NCBI GenBank assembly: GCA_028565635.1
Contig: JAOXYB010056434.1
Location: forward strand, 1 to 11,098
From: Phoronis ovalis
Lineage: Eukaryota; Phoronida; Phoronidae
DNA length: 11,098 nucleotides
Direction of reading: 5' to 3'
This document shows positions 1 through 8,533 of the stretch, piece by piece. The position numbers and the translations under genes were made by a program. Position 1 is the stretch's first letter, and the number at the start of each line of letters is the position of its first letter. The notes beneath the pieces are model-generated. The model worked only from the letters and a program-made list of their open reading frames with translations. It did no database searches and was not told the DNA's origin.

Positions 1-282
1 TAAAAAACAAGAACATTTTGACAAGTTATAAATGAATAAGGTTTAAAAACACCCAAAAGGGACTGAGGTCAGTCTAGGTAAAAGTCACCTCGAGGAGTAT
101 TAATCAAGCTTCAAGTGGCAGATAACACAAGAAGGAGTATCAGAAACAAACAAGACGATTTTGCTTTGAATTTATTAATAATAACTTTTTTTACACACGG
201 TGAGTGTTTATGCAAGAGGCTAACTTCTACTGGTAACCTGTGCTTGCAGGACTAGGTCATGAATTACAGCCAGCACTAGAGT
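1..282. other. AT-rich non-coding stretch
   Basis: I see no open frame of useful length, no RNA gene and no clear repeat unit here. The last part (about 230-282) shares only weak similarity with about 6815-6845, just before the better repeat match that starts at 283. Confidence 0.5.
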
Positions 283-380
283 CTAGACTAATTGCATCCT
301 AACAAATTTTCCCGGTGAAATTTTTCTCCCTTTTATTTTTTTTACAGTACTAATTAATATGTTCTACACACTACTAATCT
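283..380 (+). repeat. Dispersed repeat, first segment (partner at about 6848-6925)
   Basis: The words AACAAATTTTCCC, a T-rich run, then GTACTAATTAATATGTTCTAC recur in the same order and orientation at about 6848-6915. The later copy reads GGTACTAACTAATATG followed by TTCTACACA. In the later copy this segment is followed almost at once by sequence matching 786-840, whereas here about 400 bases lie between the two parts. So either this copy carries an insertion or the later copy carries a deletion. Nothing suggests coding function. Confidence 0.55.
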
Positions 381-734
381 AGCTCACCTTTTGTTTTAGC
401 ACCTATCAGGGTTTACAAGAACTCACAGCCGGAACAAGGAAATGAATCTGTGGTCGTACTCCCTATAACACAGTATTTCGATTAAGTGTAATTTTAGTTT
501 AATAGCTGTTATAAATAAGCAACAGGGCTAGGTACAATTATTAATATCACAATATCAACAAGCTAGAAGAGAACTATGATTCTATACCAGTAAGTGGCCA
601 CAGGGAGCAAATGTTGAATGATTAGTTAATGCGAAATTTAAAATATGTCCGCGTCATCAATTAATATTCCAATGACCAAGTCGCTGTTTGTTGCCTTTAC
701 ATAATAAGAAGCCATTCAAGTTAATATTAATGCG
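381..734. other. Non-coding stretch between two repeat segments
   Basis: This stretch separates two segments that lie together in the related copy near 6848-6980. I find no terminal inverted repeats, poly-A tail or protein-coding frame that would identify it as a particular inserted element. Confidence 0.4.
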
Positions 735-850
735 GCGATGCTGTGACCGTTGCAGTTAAACCGTTCGTTGTTTAGGTTGGCTCATTCCAAATCTTCTGCC
801 TGGAAACTATATGAATATGTCTACATGCACTACGTTTCATGCTATACTTT
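735..850 (+). repeat. Copy of the serpin 5' flanking sequence
   Basis: This segment matches the reverse complement of about 6676-6790, which lies directly upstream of the serpin start codon. Shared words in order are CAGTTAAxCCGTTCG, CTCATTCCAAATCTT, GTCTACAT and GCTATACTTT. The homology reaches to within about 15 bases of the serpin ATG. Part of it (CTCATTCC, AATCTTCTG, GAATATGTCTACATGCAC) is also present in direct orientation at 6927-6980. No serpin reading frame follows this copy in the next 1.5 kb. It is either a dispersed repeat that also forms the serpin flank, or a stranded duplicate of that flank. Confidence 0.65.
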
Positions 851-1589
851 ATTTTTATTTTTTTTAATTTGTGAATTTATTAATTTTTTGCAAACAATTT
901 TTTTTATGAAATCCAAGTTACATCGCCGTCCACTCAAAATATGCGCGACAGTCCGCCACCTACACCTCATTCATTTGGACTAAAAGAAATGCCGGGGGGT
1001 AACGTCAGCCGCTTTTGTTTGGGGGTAATTTCCAAAGTAAAAGAAGCCTTGTTTCCGCAAGATCAATTGGTACACCAATAAGACTGGATAGGATATAATT
1101 TCATCGATTTAAAATGTTCAAAGCAAAATTTCTCTATGTAAACTACAAAAAATGTTAGTGATCAATCGTGTCAAAGCAACTGTAAGCAAAATAGCATAAT
1201 CTCCTAGCTAAATGATATTGAATATGTCTTGAATGTCCCTTTTGCACGAATAATTGATATATCCCCTCACAAGTTAACATATTATACCATAGCTGTTCTA
1301 TTGTTTACCGCTCAGTAGCCCCGTCACTCCGGCCGTCACTAGCCCTATAAACAGCTCAACATTCATGTGCCTCGGAGGTATCTGTACCCCATCTGTTTAT
1401 CCGTTAAGCTGAATGTATAGTGAATGTTTATGAATATAGGACTTTACAAATTTTTTTTTAGAAATTTCTCTCATTTCAAAATTCACAAAATGAATTTAGA
1501 ATCTGGTAAATCCGTTTTAACTTTGACGTTATTAAAATGAGGGGAGTTGATACTATTTGCATTAACGTTGAATGGGCCGCTTTGTCTAT
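851..1589. other. AT-rich non-coding stretch
   Basis: Only short chance open frames are present, with composition like the surrounding DNA and no recognisable motif. Homopolymer T runs lie near 850-905. I see nothing else to annotate. Confidence 0.45.
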
Positions 1590-1733
1590 GGTGAATGCTG
1601 AAAGCAGCTGAAATTAGCTGGTGAATCGTGAATGATTTCTACGTGAACGGTGAATGGCTGATATTTTAAAGCGTGAAACGTGAAAATATGACAATTTCAG
1701 GTGAATGGTGAATAAAATATATGCGCGTGAATA
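1590..1733 (+). repeat. Cluster of GTGAATG / GGTGAATxGTGAAT motifs
   Basis: GTGAAT-type words occur about nine times in 145 bases, several as close pairs: GTGAATCGTGAAT (1621), GTGAACGGTGAATGG (1643), GTGAAACGTGAAA (1673) and GGTGAATGGTGAAT (1700). Spacing is irregular. It looks like a decayed 7-bp tandem repeat (GTGAATG) rather than a regular satellite. A further exact GGTGAATGGTGAAT is found at 3861-3874, beside another repeat. A cluster of protein-binding sites cannot be excluded from sequence alone. Confidence 0.6.
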
Positions 1734-2516
1734 CAGAATAGTTGATAAATACCTTCACTTTACCTTGTAACTGTTTTTATAATGAACGGCATTAGGGAAA
1801 AAATTGTCCATGATATTTTGCATTCAGAATCTGAAAAGTCTACAAGAGTCAAATCAAAAGATGATAGTATAATTGACTTGTAGTATATAATCGTGTATAC
1901 AGTCATTACAGTTTTAAAAAATATCTATAGCAGATATGCAGTAGCTATATGCCATGGGGCGCGTAAAGCGTGCGACACAGCTTCCCAAAAACAATATAAA
2001 ATTATTTTAAATATTTAATTGTAAATAACGATTAACAAATTATAATAAATGATTTGTTAGAAAATGAAATATATAAAATAAAATATTTCGTGTAAAGACC
2101 ATTCTATTTAACACTTCTGAGTCATCAGTTAATTTCCGTTGATTTTAGAAATATTTAAGCATTCCGGTATAGGTAAAACAACTGCAATATCAAGGGTCAT
2201 ATGCGTAGGCACTCTTATTAGGATTTATAGCTGGTTTATATTTTTGTTATGTAGTGGCTGTCGGGAGTAACAATTAATGAAATAGATAGGGAATATATTG
2301 TACATTTCCAATAAATGGGCAGTATTTCATTGCCAAATTGTTTCCTGTTTCTGCTCTGAAAGACCAAGGATATTAAATAAAGACAGGTCCCAAAGTCAAA
2401 TTTATCAACTTTTTGCATAAAATATTAACATTTCTTTGGAAACAGTCTATGTTCAAATTATGCACAAAAGAATATCAAAGAGCAGCAAAAGCATGTAAAA
2501 TCCAAAATTTTCGGAC
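1734..2516. other. AT-rich non-coding stretch
   Basis: The sequence is very AT-rich around 1980-2100. The open frames present are short, start with or contain low-complexity sequence, and show no family motif. I find no RNA gene. Confidence 0.45.
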
Positions 2517-2564
2517 TCCCCCTTGCCCTCCCCCTTGCCCTCCCCCTTGCCCTCCCCCTTGCCC
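2517..2564 (+). repeat. 12-bp minisatellite, four exact units
   Basis: The unit TCCCCCTTGCCC is repeated four times without a mismatch. On the minus strand each unit reads GGGCAAGGGGGA, so that strand carries eight consecutive G-tracts of three to five G separated by one to three bases, a pattern expected to form a G-quadruplex. All three frames through it give low-complexity Pro/Cys or Gly/Arg peptides, which explains the short overlapping open frames on both strands. I do not regard those as genes. Confidence 0.95.
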
Positions 2565-2640
2565 TCGAGAACGATTTCTCTCCAGCATACCACCACGTTC
2601 GACATAGGCCGAGTGCGACGTGGCTCCGGATCCGTAATCC
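2565..2640. other. CpG-dense GC-rich patch next to the minisatellite
   Basis: About nine CpG dinucleotides fall in 76 bases, in a window where CpG is otherwise sparse. The patch contains GGCTCCGGATCCG and the window has another TGGATCCG at about 2735, which hints at a dispersed repeat. No protein match was recognised. It could be part of a recently arrived element, or an unmethylated regulatory patch. Confidence 0.4.
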
Positions 2641-3860
2641 CACTTCTCATTCAAACAAAAAAATATCCCTCCTAAAAAAGGTTGGTTGTACAAGTATGCT
2701 TGTTATAATGCATCTTGTATGAAAAAATAATCCTGGATCCGAAAAAAAATGTGTCTCACGTCTCTTTAGAAAATCCTCATCTACCATTTATATGAGACAT
2801 ACAGCAGATCAATTGATTGATGTTATTTATTAGCTTTTATTTATGTATGTATGTTGTTTTATATTAGAATATCATGTGAACTAATTTGAGTTCAATGATA
2901 CAGATGTAAATATGTTGGGATGATTGTCATTCAATACCTCAAAGCCATGAGGTATATTCTTAAAATTTGCATATGACTTTACTATTCATTATGTCAATAC
3001 TCTATTACATAACAGTCCTAAAGCAGTAAAGTAAAGACAAAGCACATCCAGCTAGAACATTGAACACACCAGAAGCAAATATAATATGTGCTAACCTTAT
3101 GAATGTGTTTGGAATCAGGAGTGAAATTCATTGCAAGGGATGTCATGGTTAGACACATCATAGAACTCCATTATGATGAGAAAGCTGATAACTTTATAAA
3201 TTTATGAACTAATAGTCAAGGCAAGTGAAAATCTGTATATATTAGTGAACTGCAACTACCACAATTATCAGTTCTTTATGATAAGTAATAAGAAAAAGGG
3301 AAGACAATTGGACAACAGTGTTTTTTTACGATACTAATAACATATATCAACTTTGCGTCAAGATTCAACTGGCAATATCACATTAAATTAAAATTCCAAT
3401 AGGTAGGAAGATTGGTACAGTAGCAAGAAGAAGGATCTAATCATAAACAATCTATATTTCATTGTTCTTAAATCTCAATCTTGTAATACATTTAAATATA
3501 AAGGGGGTTGTATGTAAAACGTATTCACTGTAATTTCTTCACGCTTCTTCTAATCCAACCCAAAAAGAAATTAGACGCAACATCGTCACATATGTATTCA
3601 TAAATAAATTTAACCATTTTAAAATCTTACAAATATTCTACAATTACAGATACAAGGTACATCACACATATTTATACATGTACAAAATGTCCCTGAAACT
3701 GATGGCAGTGATTACAGCGTATCTCATAATTGATAAATAAATAAATATTACATACTTTTCGTCTAAAAACATTTGGTAAATGCCAGAAAAGAGATTTCAG
3801 GATTTGTAAACATATGAGTTTGTCAATTCACACATTTGGTGAATTGTTTTTGAAAACTAT
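2641..3860. other. AT-rich non-coding stretch
   Basis: No coding region, RNA gene or strong repeat was recognised. A perfect 8-bp stem with a 6-base loop lies at 2934-2955 (ATACCTCA / TGAGGTAT). The rest is AT-rich with short T and A runs. Confidence 0.45.
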
Positions 3861-3894
3861 GGTGAATGGTGAATAGCATTCTATATTCTCTCTG

Positions 3895-4080
3895 GGAGAT
3901 TATTAAAAAAAAATGTTTGAGGGGGGCATTATTAGAAGAGACAATTACTAACTTTTTTGCACTCCTGGCATGAATATTTAAATCTGTTGTTTGCAATAAG
4001 GCAGAGTTTGAAGACTGCCAATTATCAAACAAAAATCGGCTTATTTAAGCGAAATTCTGTGTCATACAATTTTTTACAAC
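3895..4080 (+). repeat. Dispersed repeat, copy 1
   Basis: This copy aligns along its length with 4328-4498. Shared blocks in order are GATTATTAA, AATGTTT, GGGGGGC(G)ATTATTAGAA, AATATTTAA, AATCTxTTGTTTGC, a GCAGAxTTTGAA block, ATCGGC, TTAAGCGAA and ATACAATTTTTT. The GGTGAATGGTGAAT motif at 3861-3874 lies just outside its left edge. There is no coding potential. It looks like a fragment of a short non-autonomous element. Confidence 0.75.
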
Positions 4081-4298
4081 ATAGTTTACACGCAGATAGT
4101 GTTGCGCGCCTAGAAATAAAATAATATGAGTTGAGAAAAATCGACTCCTTTAGTTTAGTAGAATACAGATCAGTTATGCGTTTACATTATAATAGTACCA
4201 GGCAAAAGATAACTCTGAATAGGTGAACCTAACTGCAATTACATGTATATACAGTAGCACATACAGGACTTAGCTCTTTACAAGGCAGTACATTGTTG

Positions 4299-4624
4299 TA
4301 CCGTATTTACCCTAGTAATTGCCCTGGACGATTATTAATAAAAATGTTTTGGGGGGCGATTATTAGAATACGGCGTAAATATTTAAGATTTTAAATCTAT
4401 TGTTTGCGATGCATAAAGCAGATTTTGAAAACTGCAAGTTTATCAAGCAAATCGGCCTACTTAAGCGAAGTCCTGTGCATAATACAATTTTTTTCAAATG
4501 AAAAAACTCTTAATAAACCTTAAACAAATCGTAAGTTTATTTTATTTCATTTCAAACTACAGTTAAATCTTAACCGCAACTTTCGCCCTGGAGCGATTAT
4601 TTATTTATCAGAGAAAATACTGTG
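4299..4624 (+). mobile_element. Dispersed repeat copy 2, possible MITE-like element with imperfect terminal inverted repeats
   Basis: The left end reads TACCGTATTTACCCTAGTAAT. The reverse complement of the right end (about 4601-4624) reads ACAGTATTTTCTCTGATAA, agreeing at roughly two thirds of positions. The interior (4328-4498) is the same family as 3895-4080. A GCGATTATT word occurs near both ends. The size of about 325 bases, the lack of an open frame and the rough inverted ends fit a non-autonomous DNA transposon. I could not define a target-site duplication, so the borders are approximate. Confidence 0.5.
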
Positions 4625-5508
4625 TGTCTGAATGTATAGTCTTTATTCACAAAATATGTTTGTAAATAAAAAGGAACAAATAATTTATGATCTAACATTT
4701 TTACTAATAGTATTTTGTGGTTTATAACTCTGATAAATTACTGTGTCGCTTGTGGTTATTATTAACAAAAATATTGTATGGAAAAATCACGCCATTATTG
4801 ATTAAGGTGGCGTATGGATATTGAAAGAAATGGATACCCGCTATACACACTCCGCCAAAATATCAATCGTTGCAAGTGTAACACACCAATAATGCAGTAT
4901 TATTTGGTATATTGCAATGTCGAATAGTGATCGAAAGCACATAATTATGTTGTTGGTATTAAAGGAATTAAGAAAAACAGGTTAGTAGTACTTATTATAT
5001 TATATTACTGTATTGCTAACAGTTCAATATATTGTAATTCTCAACAATTAATATATACTGTAGTATACAAAATTACATTAAATATATGTAATGACACGAG
5101 GGACAGTTGCAAAACTTTTAAGTAATTATAGGTCAAGTGGATGGGACTTGACTTTAATGTAAATTCTTTACGCAACCGAACCCTAGTGTATAATATCATT
5201 CTCAGCTTATTTTGTATTGGCTCGCATGGCACTGGAGACTTTTTATGGGCATTCAAATATTTACGTTGGAACGCAATTTTTTTGGCAAATAATTAATATA
5301 ATAAAAAGGCAAAAGCAGCTAATATAGGCTTTTTGTATATAGACCCTATGCTGGCTCAAAATTTAACAATGAAGCTCTACATAGAAAGGTATATCCCGCA
5401 AAACACTATAATGTGAAAACTATCAGCTGCACCTTTAAAAAAAATATCATTGAAGTACTTGGGTCAAATGTATGTCAACAACAAAGACTAGAACTGTTAA
5501 ATATTGCT
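4625..5508. other. Non-coding stretch downstream of the serpin
   Basis: This is the 3' side of the minus-strand serpin. No convincing minus-strand polyadenylation signal was found close to the last stop. A 71-codon minus-strand open frame (5041-5256) and a 38-codon plus-strand frame near 4815 have no recognisable motif and were not called as genes. Confidence 0.45.
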
Positions 5509-6663
5509 TTAGACATTTGAAAACTTTCCAAAAAACAAAATAGCTTTTGAACGGTTATCTTGGATAAAAAATAAGAAAGGGTGGTCAGCCTTAAAGATAA
5601 TTTAATTTGATGGACAGTAACATAACTCTCTCTCCACAAGAGCAGTAGCTGCAGCCGCCTCGGTACCCTCCTCGTTCACTTCAATAAAAGCTTGATGTAA
5701 AACATTGGATACATACAAAAACTTAGTTCCATCAACCCCAGACAAGTCACACTCACCATTATCTTTGAATAATTTGATCATTCCCATAGCCTTTAAAGTG
5801 CTGCTTAAATCAAAGTACTGTTTAAATTGAAATTTTGGAATATAAACTTTGACAGTTTTTTCTGTCATAAATGAGGACATGCTTGTGAAAACATCTTGCG
5901 ACAGATTTGCAAGCCTTTGTTCTACATCATGTATGCCATTCTTTTCTAACGGCAACAACAAAATCATAGAGAGCTTCTTCTCAATGTAAGGAAGCTCCAA
6001 AACTTGGCATTTTATGTCCTCCCGCTCTGAATATCTAAATTCGTTTTCCTAAAACATCATCGCAATATTTCCTGAGCTTGATGGAGAGCTGTAAAATGAC
6101 AAAAACTGTGTAAGTACAGGACTAAACTGTGAAAGCCAATTTCCTTTGAAATAAATAGCATTTATAAGAACTAATCGTGTTAACATATCAAGTACACCAG
6201 GAGAAATTATATCTTCGATTTTTCCAGAAGTTTTCTGTGAAACCCATTGGTTGATCTCTTGACGAATCTTTTCGGACTGTTCAGCAAAGTTACACGAAAC
6301 AACATCTGAGAAAAACTTTGTTTGAATCTTCTCAATGTATTCTCTCAGGAAAGGATATTTATCCTGAATATATAAACGATTTGCAGATGACAACGTAAAT
6401 GATTTTGAATCATCTAACAGTGAAAGCAGGGAGTGCATAGCTTCTGCAACATCCAAATCACCAAAATGTAACGTTTTTTTCATTTCTTCCCGTGTTTCAG
6501 TTTTTGCTCCTTCATAAACCATTGCCAGCGCTACTGAAATACTAAATGGAGAAAAGAAAATGTTTCCCTCATTTTTCTTGATCAAGGTCTGATACAAATC
6601 CATTGCGAACTTGGATATAGCTTCTGCTGGTTGTACATTAGATGCGCTTGCTGTGATGTCCAT
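5509..6663 (-). pseudogene. Serpin (clade B-like, intracellular type), disrupted by two in-frame stops
   Basis: This is a serine/cysteine protease inhibitor of the serpin fold. The frame runs from ATG at 6663 to TAA at 5509-5511, 384 codons plus stop, the usual serpin length. Visible landmarks are NIFFSPFSISVALAM (34-48), GAKTETREEM, INQWVSQKTSGKIEDII (137-153), NAIYFKGNW (168-176), IPKF (275-278), the inhibitory hinge EEGTEAAAAT (331-340) and the signature [11 protein letters not shown] (357-367). There is no signal peptide, which fits an intracellular clade B-type serpin. By counting from the hinge, P1 would be Leu347, suggesting a chymotrypsin- or elastase-like target, but the loop is about two residues longer than in SERPINB1, so P1 is uncertain. 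Codon 205 is TAG where relatives usually have Gln (after MMY/F), and codon 354 is TAA inside the loop, before the last two strands. No frameshift separates the three pieces. This is probably a young pseudogene; a sequencing error or stop readthrough is possible. Confidence 0.85.
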
Positions 6664-6665
6664 GT

Positions 6666-6680
6666 TGAACTATAACAAAA
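6666..6680 (-). promoter_or_regulatory. Possible 3' splice site just upstream of the serpin ATG
   Basis: On the minus strand, CTTTTTGTTATAG followed by TTCAAC precedes the ATG. A pyrimidine-rich run ending in AG a few bases before the start codon would fit a 5'-UTR intron, as known for vertebrate clade B serpins. No donor was located, so this is only a suggestion. Confidence 0.3.
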
Positions 6681-6790
6681 AGTATAGCGTATGTATGTAG
6701 ACTTGTTCACAGTTTACAGTCATAAGATTTGGAATGAGCTAAACTAAGCAGCGAACGGCTTAACTGAAACAGTCACGCCGTAGTTTATAA
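6676..6790 (-). repeat. Serpin 5' flank, copy of 735-850
   Basis: Read on the minus strand, this segment matches 735-850 read on the plus strand. It also forms an imperfect inverted repeat with 6927-6980 (AAGATTTGGAATGAG against CTCATTCCGAATCTT). If the serpin is or was transcribed from here, its promoter or 5' leader consists of sequence that is repeated in the window. Confidence 0.65.
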
Positions 6791-6847
6791 GAGCCCAAAA
6801 GCAAAGGCCCCACTGTCTGGTAACGTAATTCATCAATCATGTCTCCC

Positions 6848-6980
6848 AACAAATTTTCCCAGTTAAAAATCTTAACTCTTTTTTTATACGGTACTAACTA
6901 ATATGTTCTACACAATACAAAAATACTCATTCCGAATCTTCTGGCAGGTAACTGCGAATATGTCTACATGCACAAAGTTT
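6848..6980 (+). repeat. Dispersed repeat, joined copy of segments 283-380 and 786-840
   Basis: AACAAATTTTCCC and GGTACTAACTAATATG (matching 283-380) are followed directly by CTCATTCCGAATCTTCTG and GAATATGTCTACATGCAC (matching 786-835). The same order and orientation as in the first copy shows these were one unit. The second half is in inverted orientation to the serpin-proximal copy at 6676-6790, leaving a stem-loop-like arrangement of about 300 bases. Confidence 0.65.
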
Positions 6981-7042
6981 TGAACTAATTAAAAAAGTTT
7001 ATTTAAATTTGTAAAATTTGTTGTTTAGGGCTTAGGTCCCCA

Positions 7043-7140
7043 CAAAAAATACACCTTTAAGGAAGTAAGCTTTTTTGAAAAAATACAGCCTTAAGGAAGT
7101 GACTTTTTGAAAAAAAACACCCCTAACGAAGTGTCACACC
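7043..7140 (+). repeat. A-rich tandem repeat, about 33 bp, three units
   Basis: Units begin near 7043, 7078 and 7110. Each has an A-run, then ACACCTTTAAGGAAGT or ACAGCCTTAAGGAAGT or ACCCCTAACGAAGT, and the first two end in a run of T. Divergence between units is roughly 15-25 percent by eye. No coding function is evident. Confidence 0.65.
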
Positions 7141-7195
7141 TCCATAAAAAAATATCCCTTTTCGTAATTTTAGCGCGTTACGCGCCTGTATAGCA

Positions 7196-7358
7196 GTCGT
7201 AGATGACCCCCCTAAAATAATGGTCGGGAGTCATTCAAAACCTGCAATTAAATGACTCTTCCGATAAATAAATGACTTCCTTCGGGAGTCATATTTTTGG
7301 GGGGACATTGACAAATGCTACAGCACTAATAGTCGTAAATGACTCCCTTAAAAGTGAC
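7196..7358 (+). repeat. Short dispersed repeats with ATGACTCC hairpins
   Basis: GTCGTAGATGACCCCCCTAA (7196) recurs as GTCGTAAATGACTCCCTTAA (7332). Between them GGGAGTCAT occurs twice (7226 and 7284), the second facing ATGACTTCC to form a 9-bp stem with a TTC loop at 7272-7292. The arrangement suggests inverted and direct copies of one short unit. A perfect GCGCG-TTA-CGCGC hairpin lies just outside at 7173-7185. Confidence 0.5.
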
Positions 7359-8167
7359 CCCCTGAATCTTATAATCCCCCATAAGAGACACCCTTGAATA
7401 CTTGATAGCACCTACGCGTGAGGTGCCCCATTGAATAAACAAATTACCGCTTTTGAATGGGTTCGCTCCCCTTGAATAGTAAGTGTGAGTAAAAGCTTTG
7501 CAGTTATATAAAAGCTGTACGACGCGCTTTTGTCAAAAGACATTTGATACTGACCGGATGGAGGATATAATAAAATGACTAAATATCTCGAGCAATTTAT
7601 CCTCAAGGAATGAAGAAAGTTGACAAACGAATTCGAAACTTGCGCAGAAGAGCAAGAAACAACTTTAAGGTATGTTTTCTTTTTCAATAACGTTTAGAAA
7701 TAACAAGCAGGTAATATGTTCATTTCAGACCCCCGTCCATATGTTCGGAACTAAACCTAACAGTTGTAGTAGGAATGTCGAAATATTCCGTAAAGCTTCT
7801 TATTTTATTACGCAAGATCAGTATTTAAAATTGTATTGGTATCGCCGAGGAGCTTGTATTTTGCTTGAAGGACTATATATAGTCCACTGTTATACCTATT
7901 ATTGTAAGCTGCAATTTGACAGGTGTCCAGATGTTCATGACACTTTTTATACAGAAATAAAATAAGGGGGTTACCGTTCTTATGCTTTTCGAGAGAACAA
8001 ACAATAAATGCTTAAGCAGACGTTAGTTGAGAAGGTACGGAACATTAACGGATGGATTTATTCAGACTGATGATACTACATCAGTGTGTTAACGTATACA
8101 GGTTTCTGGAAGTGCGCCTGCATGCTTGTTTAACCCCGTTAAGTTGAATGTGCTCTTTATATTACAG
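7359..8167. other. Stretch upstream of the integrase remnant with no firm gene
   Basis: One possible exon is 7610-7669, encoding a short basic peptide (KKVDKRIRNLRRRARNNFK) and ending in AAG followed by a good donor GTATGT at 7670. Basic segments of this kind can precede the zinc-binding domain of integrases, but I could not trace the HHCC zinc-binding residues beyond an isolated His-Asp at about 7933. The 97-codon open frame at 7672-7965 starts inside the donor region and has no family motif. Confidence 0.3.
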
Positions 8168-8296
8168 ATTGGCATTGACCTTGTAGTGAAACAAAGTTTG
8201 GCAATAAATATCTGCGCGTTATCACTGACTATTAAACCAAATGGGTGGACGTCAAGCAATAAAGTCAAAGAAGGCGGAGCGTCAGTGTTGCTTAAT

Positions 8297-8533
8297 GTAA
8301 GTACCGTAAATAAGGCAACGTATTTTCAATACTTCAATAATGACAAGTAAGAAAATTTAATAATAAAATTGTTTTCCCGTGTGTTTTGTTTCAAGAGGCA
8401 TCCGTTTTACCTTAATATTATTAATTTTTTGTTTTTGGAATTATTGAACAAATGGATGGTTATTATGGAAACATACTATATATTTAACCGTGAACTAAAA
8501 TAAATGTCATGAAATCCTTTTATACTTTATTAG
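8297..8533 (+). other. Putative intron in integrase remnant (GT-AG, 237 bp)
   Basis: The donor is AAT followed by GTAAGT at 8297 and the acceptor is TTTATTAG ending at 8533. The acceptor directly precedes the conserved FGVPETIISDQGR block, and the donor follows the end of the first core segment. Spliced, the distance between the first and second catalytic Asp is about 49 codons, close to what the family needs. Confidence 0.65.

Noticed and set aside
750-983. 77-codon open frame
   Set aside because: It overlaps the repeat that is also found at the serpin flank, and the encoded peptide reflects T-rich runs.
2413-2693. Overlapping open frames on both strands giving Pro/Cys-rich or Gly/Arg-rich peptides
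   Set aside because: They exist because the 12-bp minisatellite has no stops in several frames. Flanking residues show no family resemblance.
2934-2955. Perfect 8-bp stem-loop considered as a microRNA precursor or terminator
   Set aside because: Far too short for a microRNA hairpin, and intrinsic terminators do not apply to an animal genome.
4815-4928. 38-codon frame starting MDIERNGYPLY
   Set aside because: Slightly protein-like composition, but short and without context, family match or splice sites that would extend it.
5041-5256. 71-codon minus-strand open frame
   Set aside because: AT-rich with no recognisable motif or signal. Length is within chance expectation for the window.
6049-6060. 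TTTTAG as a splice acceptor that removes the first serpin stop
   Set aside because: The spacing from the NW motif to MM is exactly the family length without a gap, so the sequence on both sides is coding and no intron is needed there.
5509-6663. Alternative genetic code with TAA and TAG read as Gln
   Set aside because: TAG fits Gln at codon 205, but the serpin also needs TAA as its natural final stop at 5509-5511. Splice sites and an animal-type retroelement indicate a metazoan nuclear genome with the standard code.
7672-7965. 97-codon open frame upstream of the integrase
   Set aside because: No domain motif. It begins inside a good splice donor, and only an isolated His-Asp recalls an integrase zinc domain.
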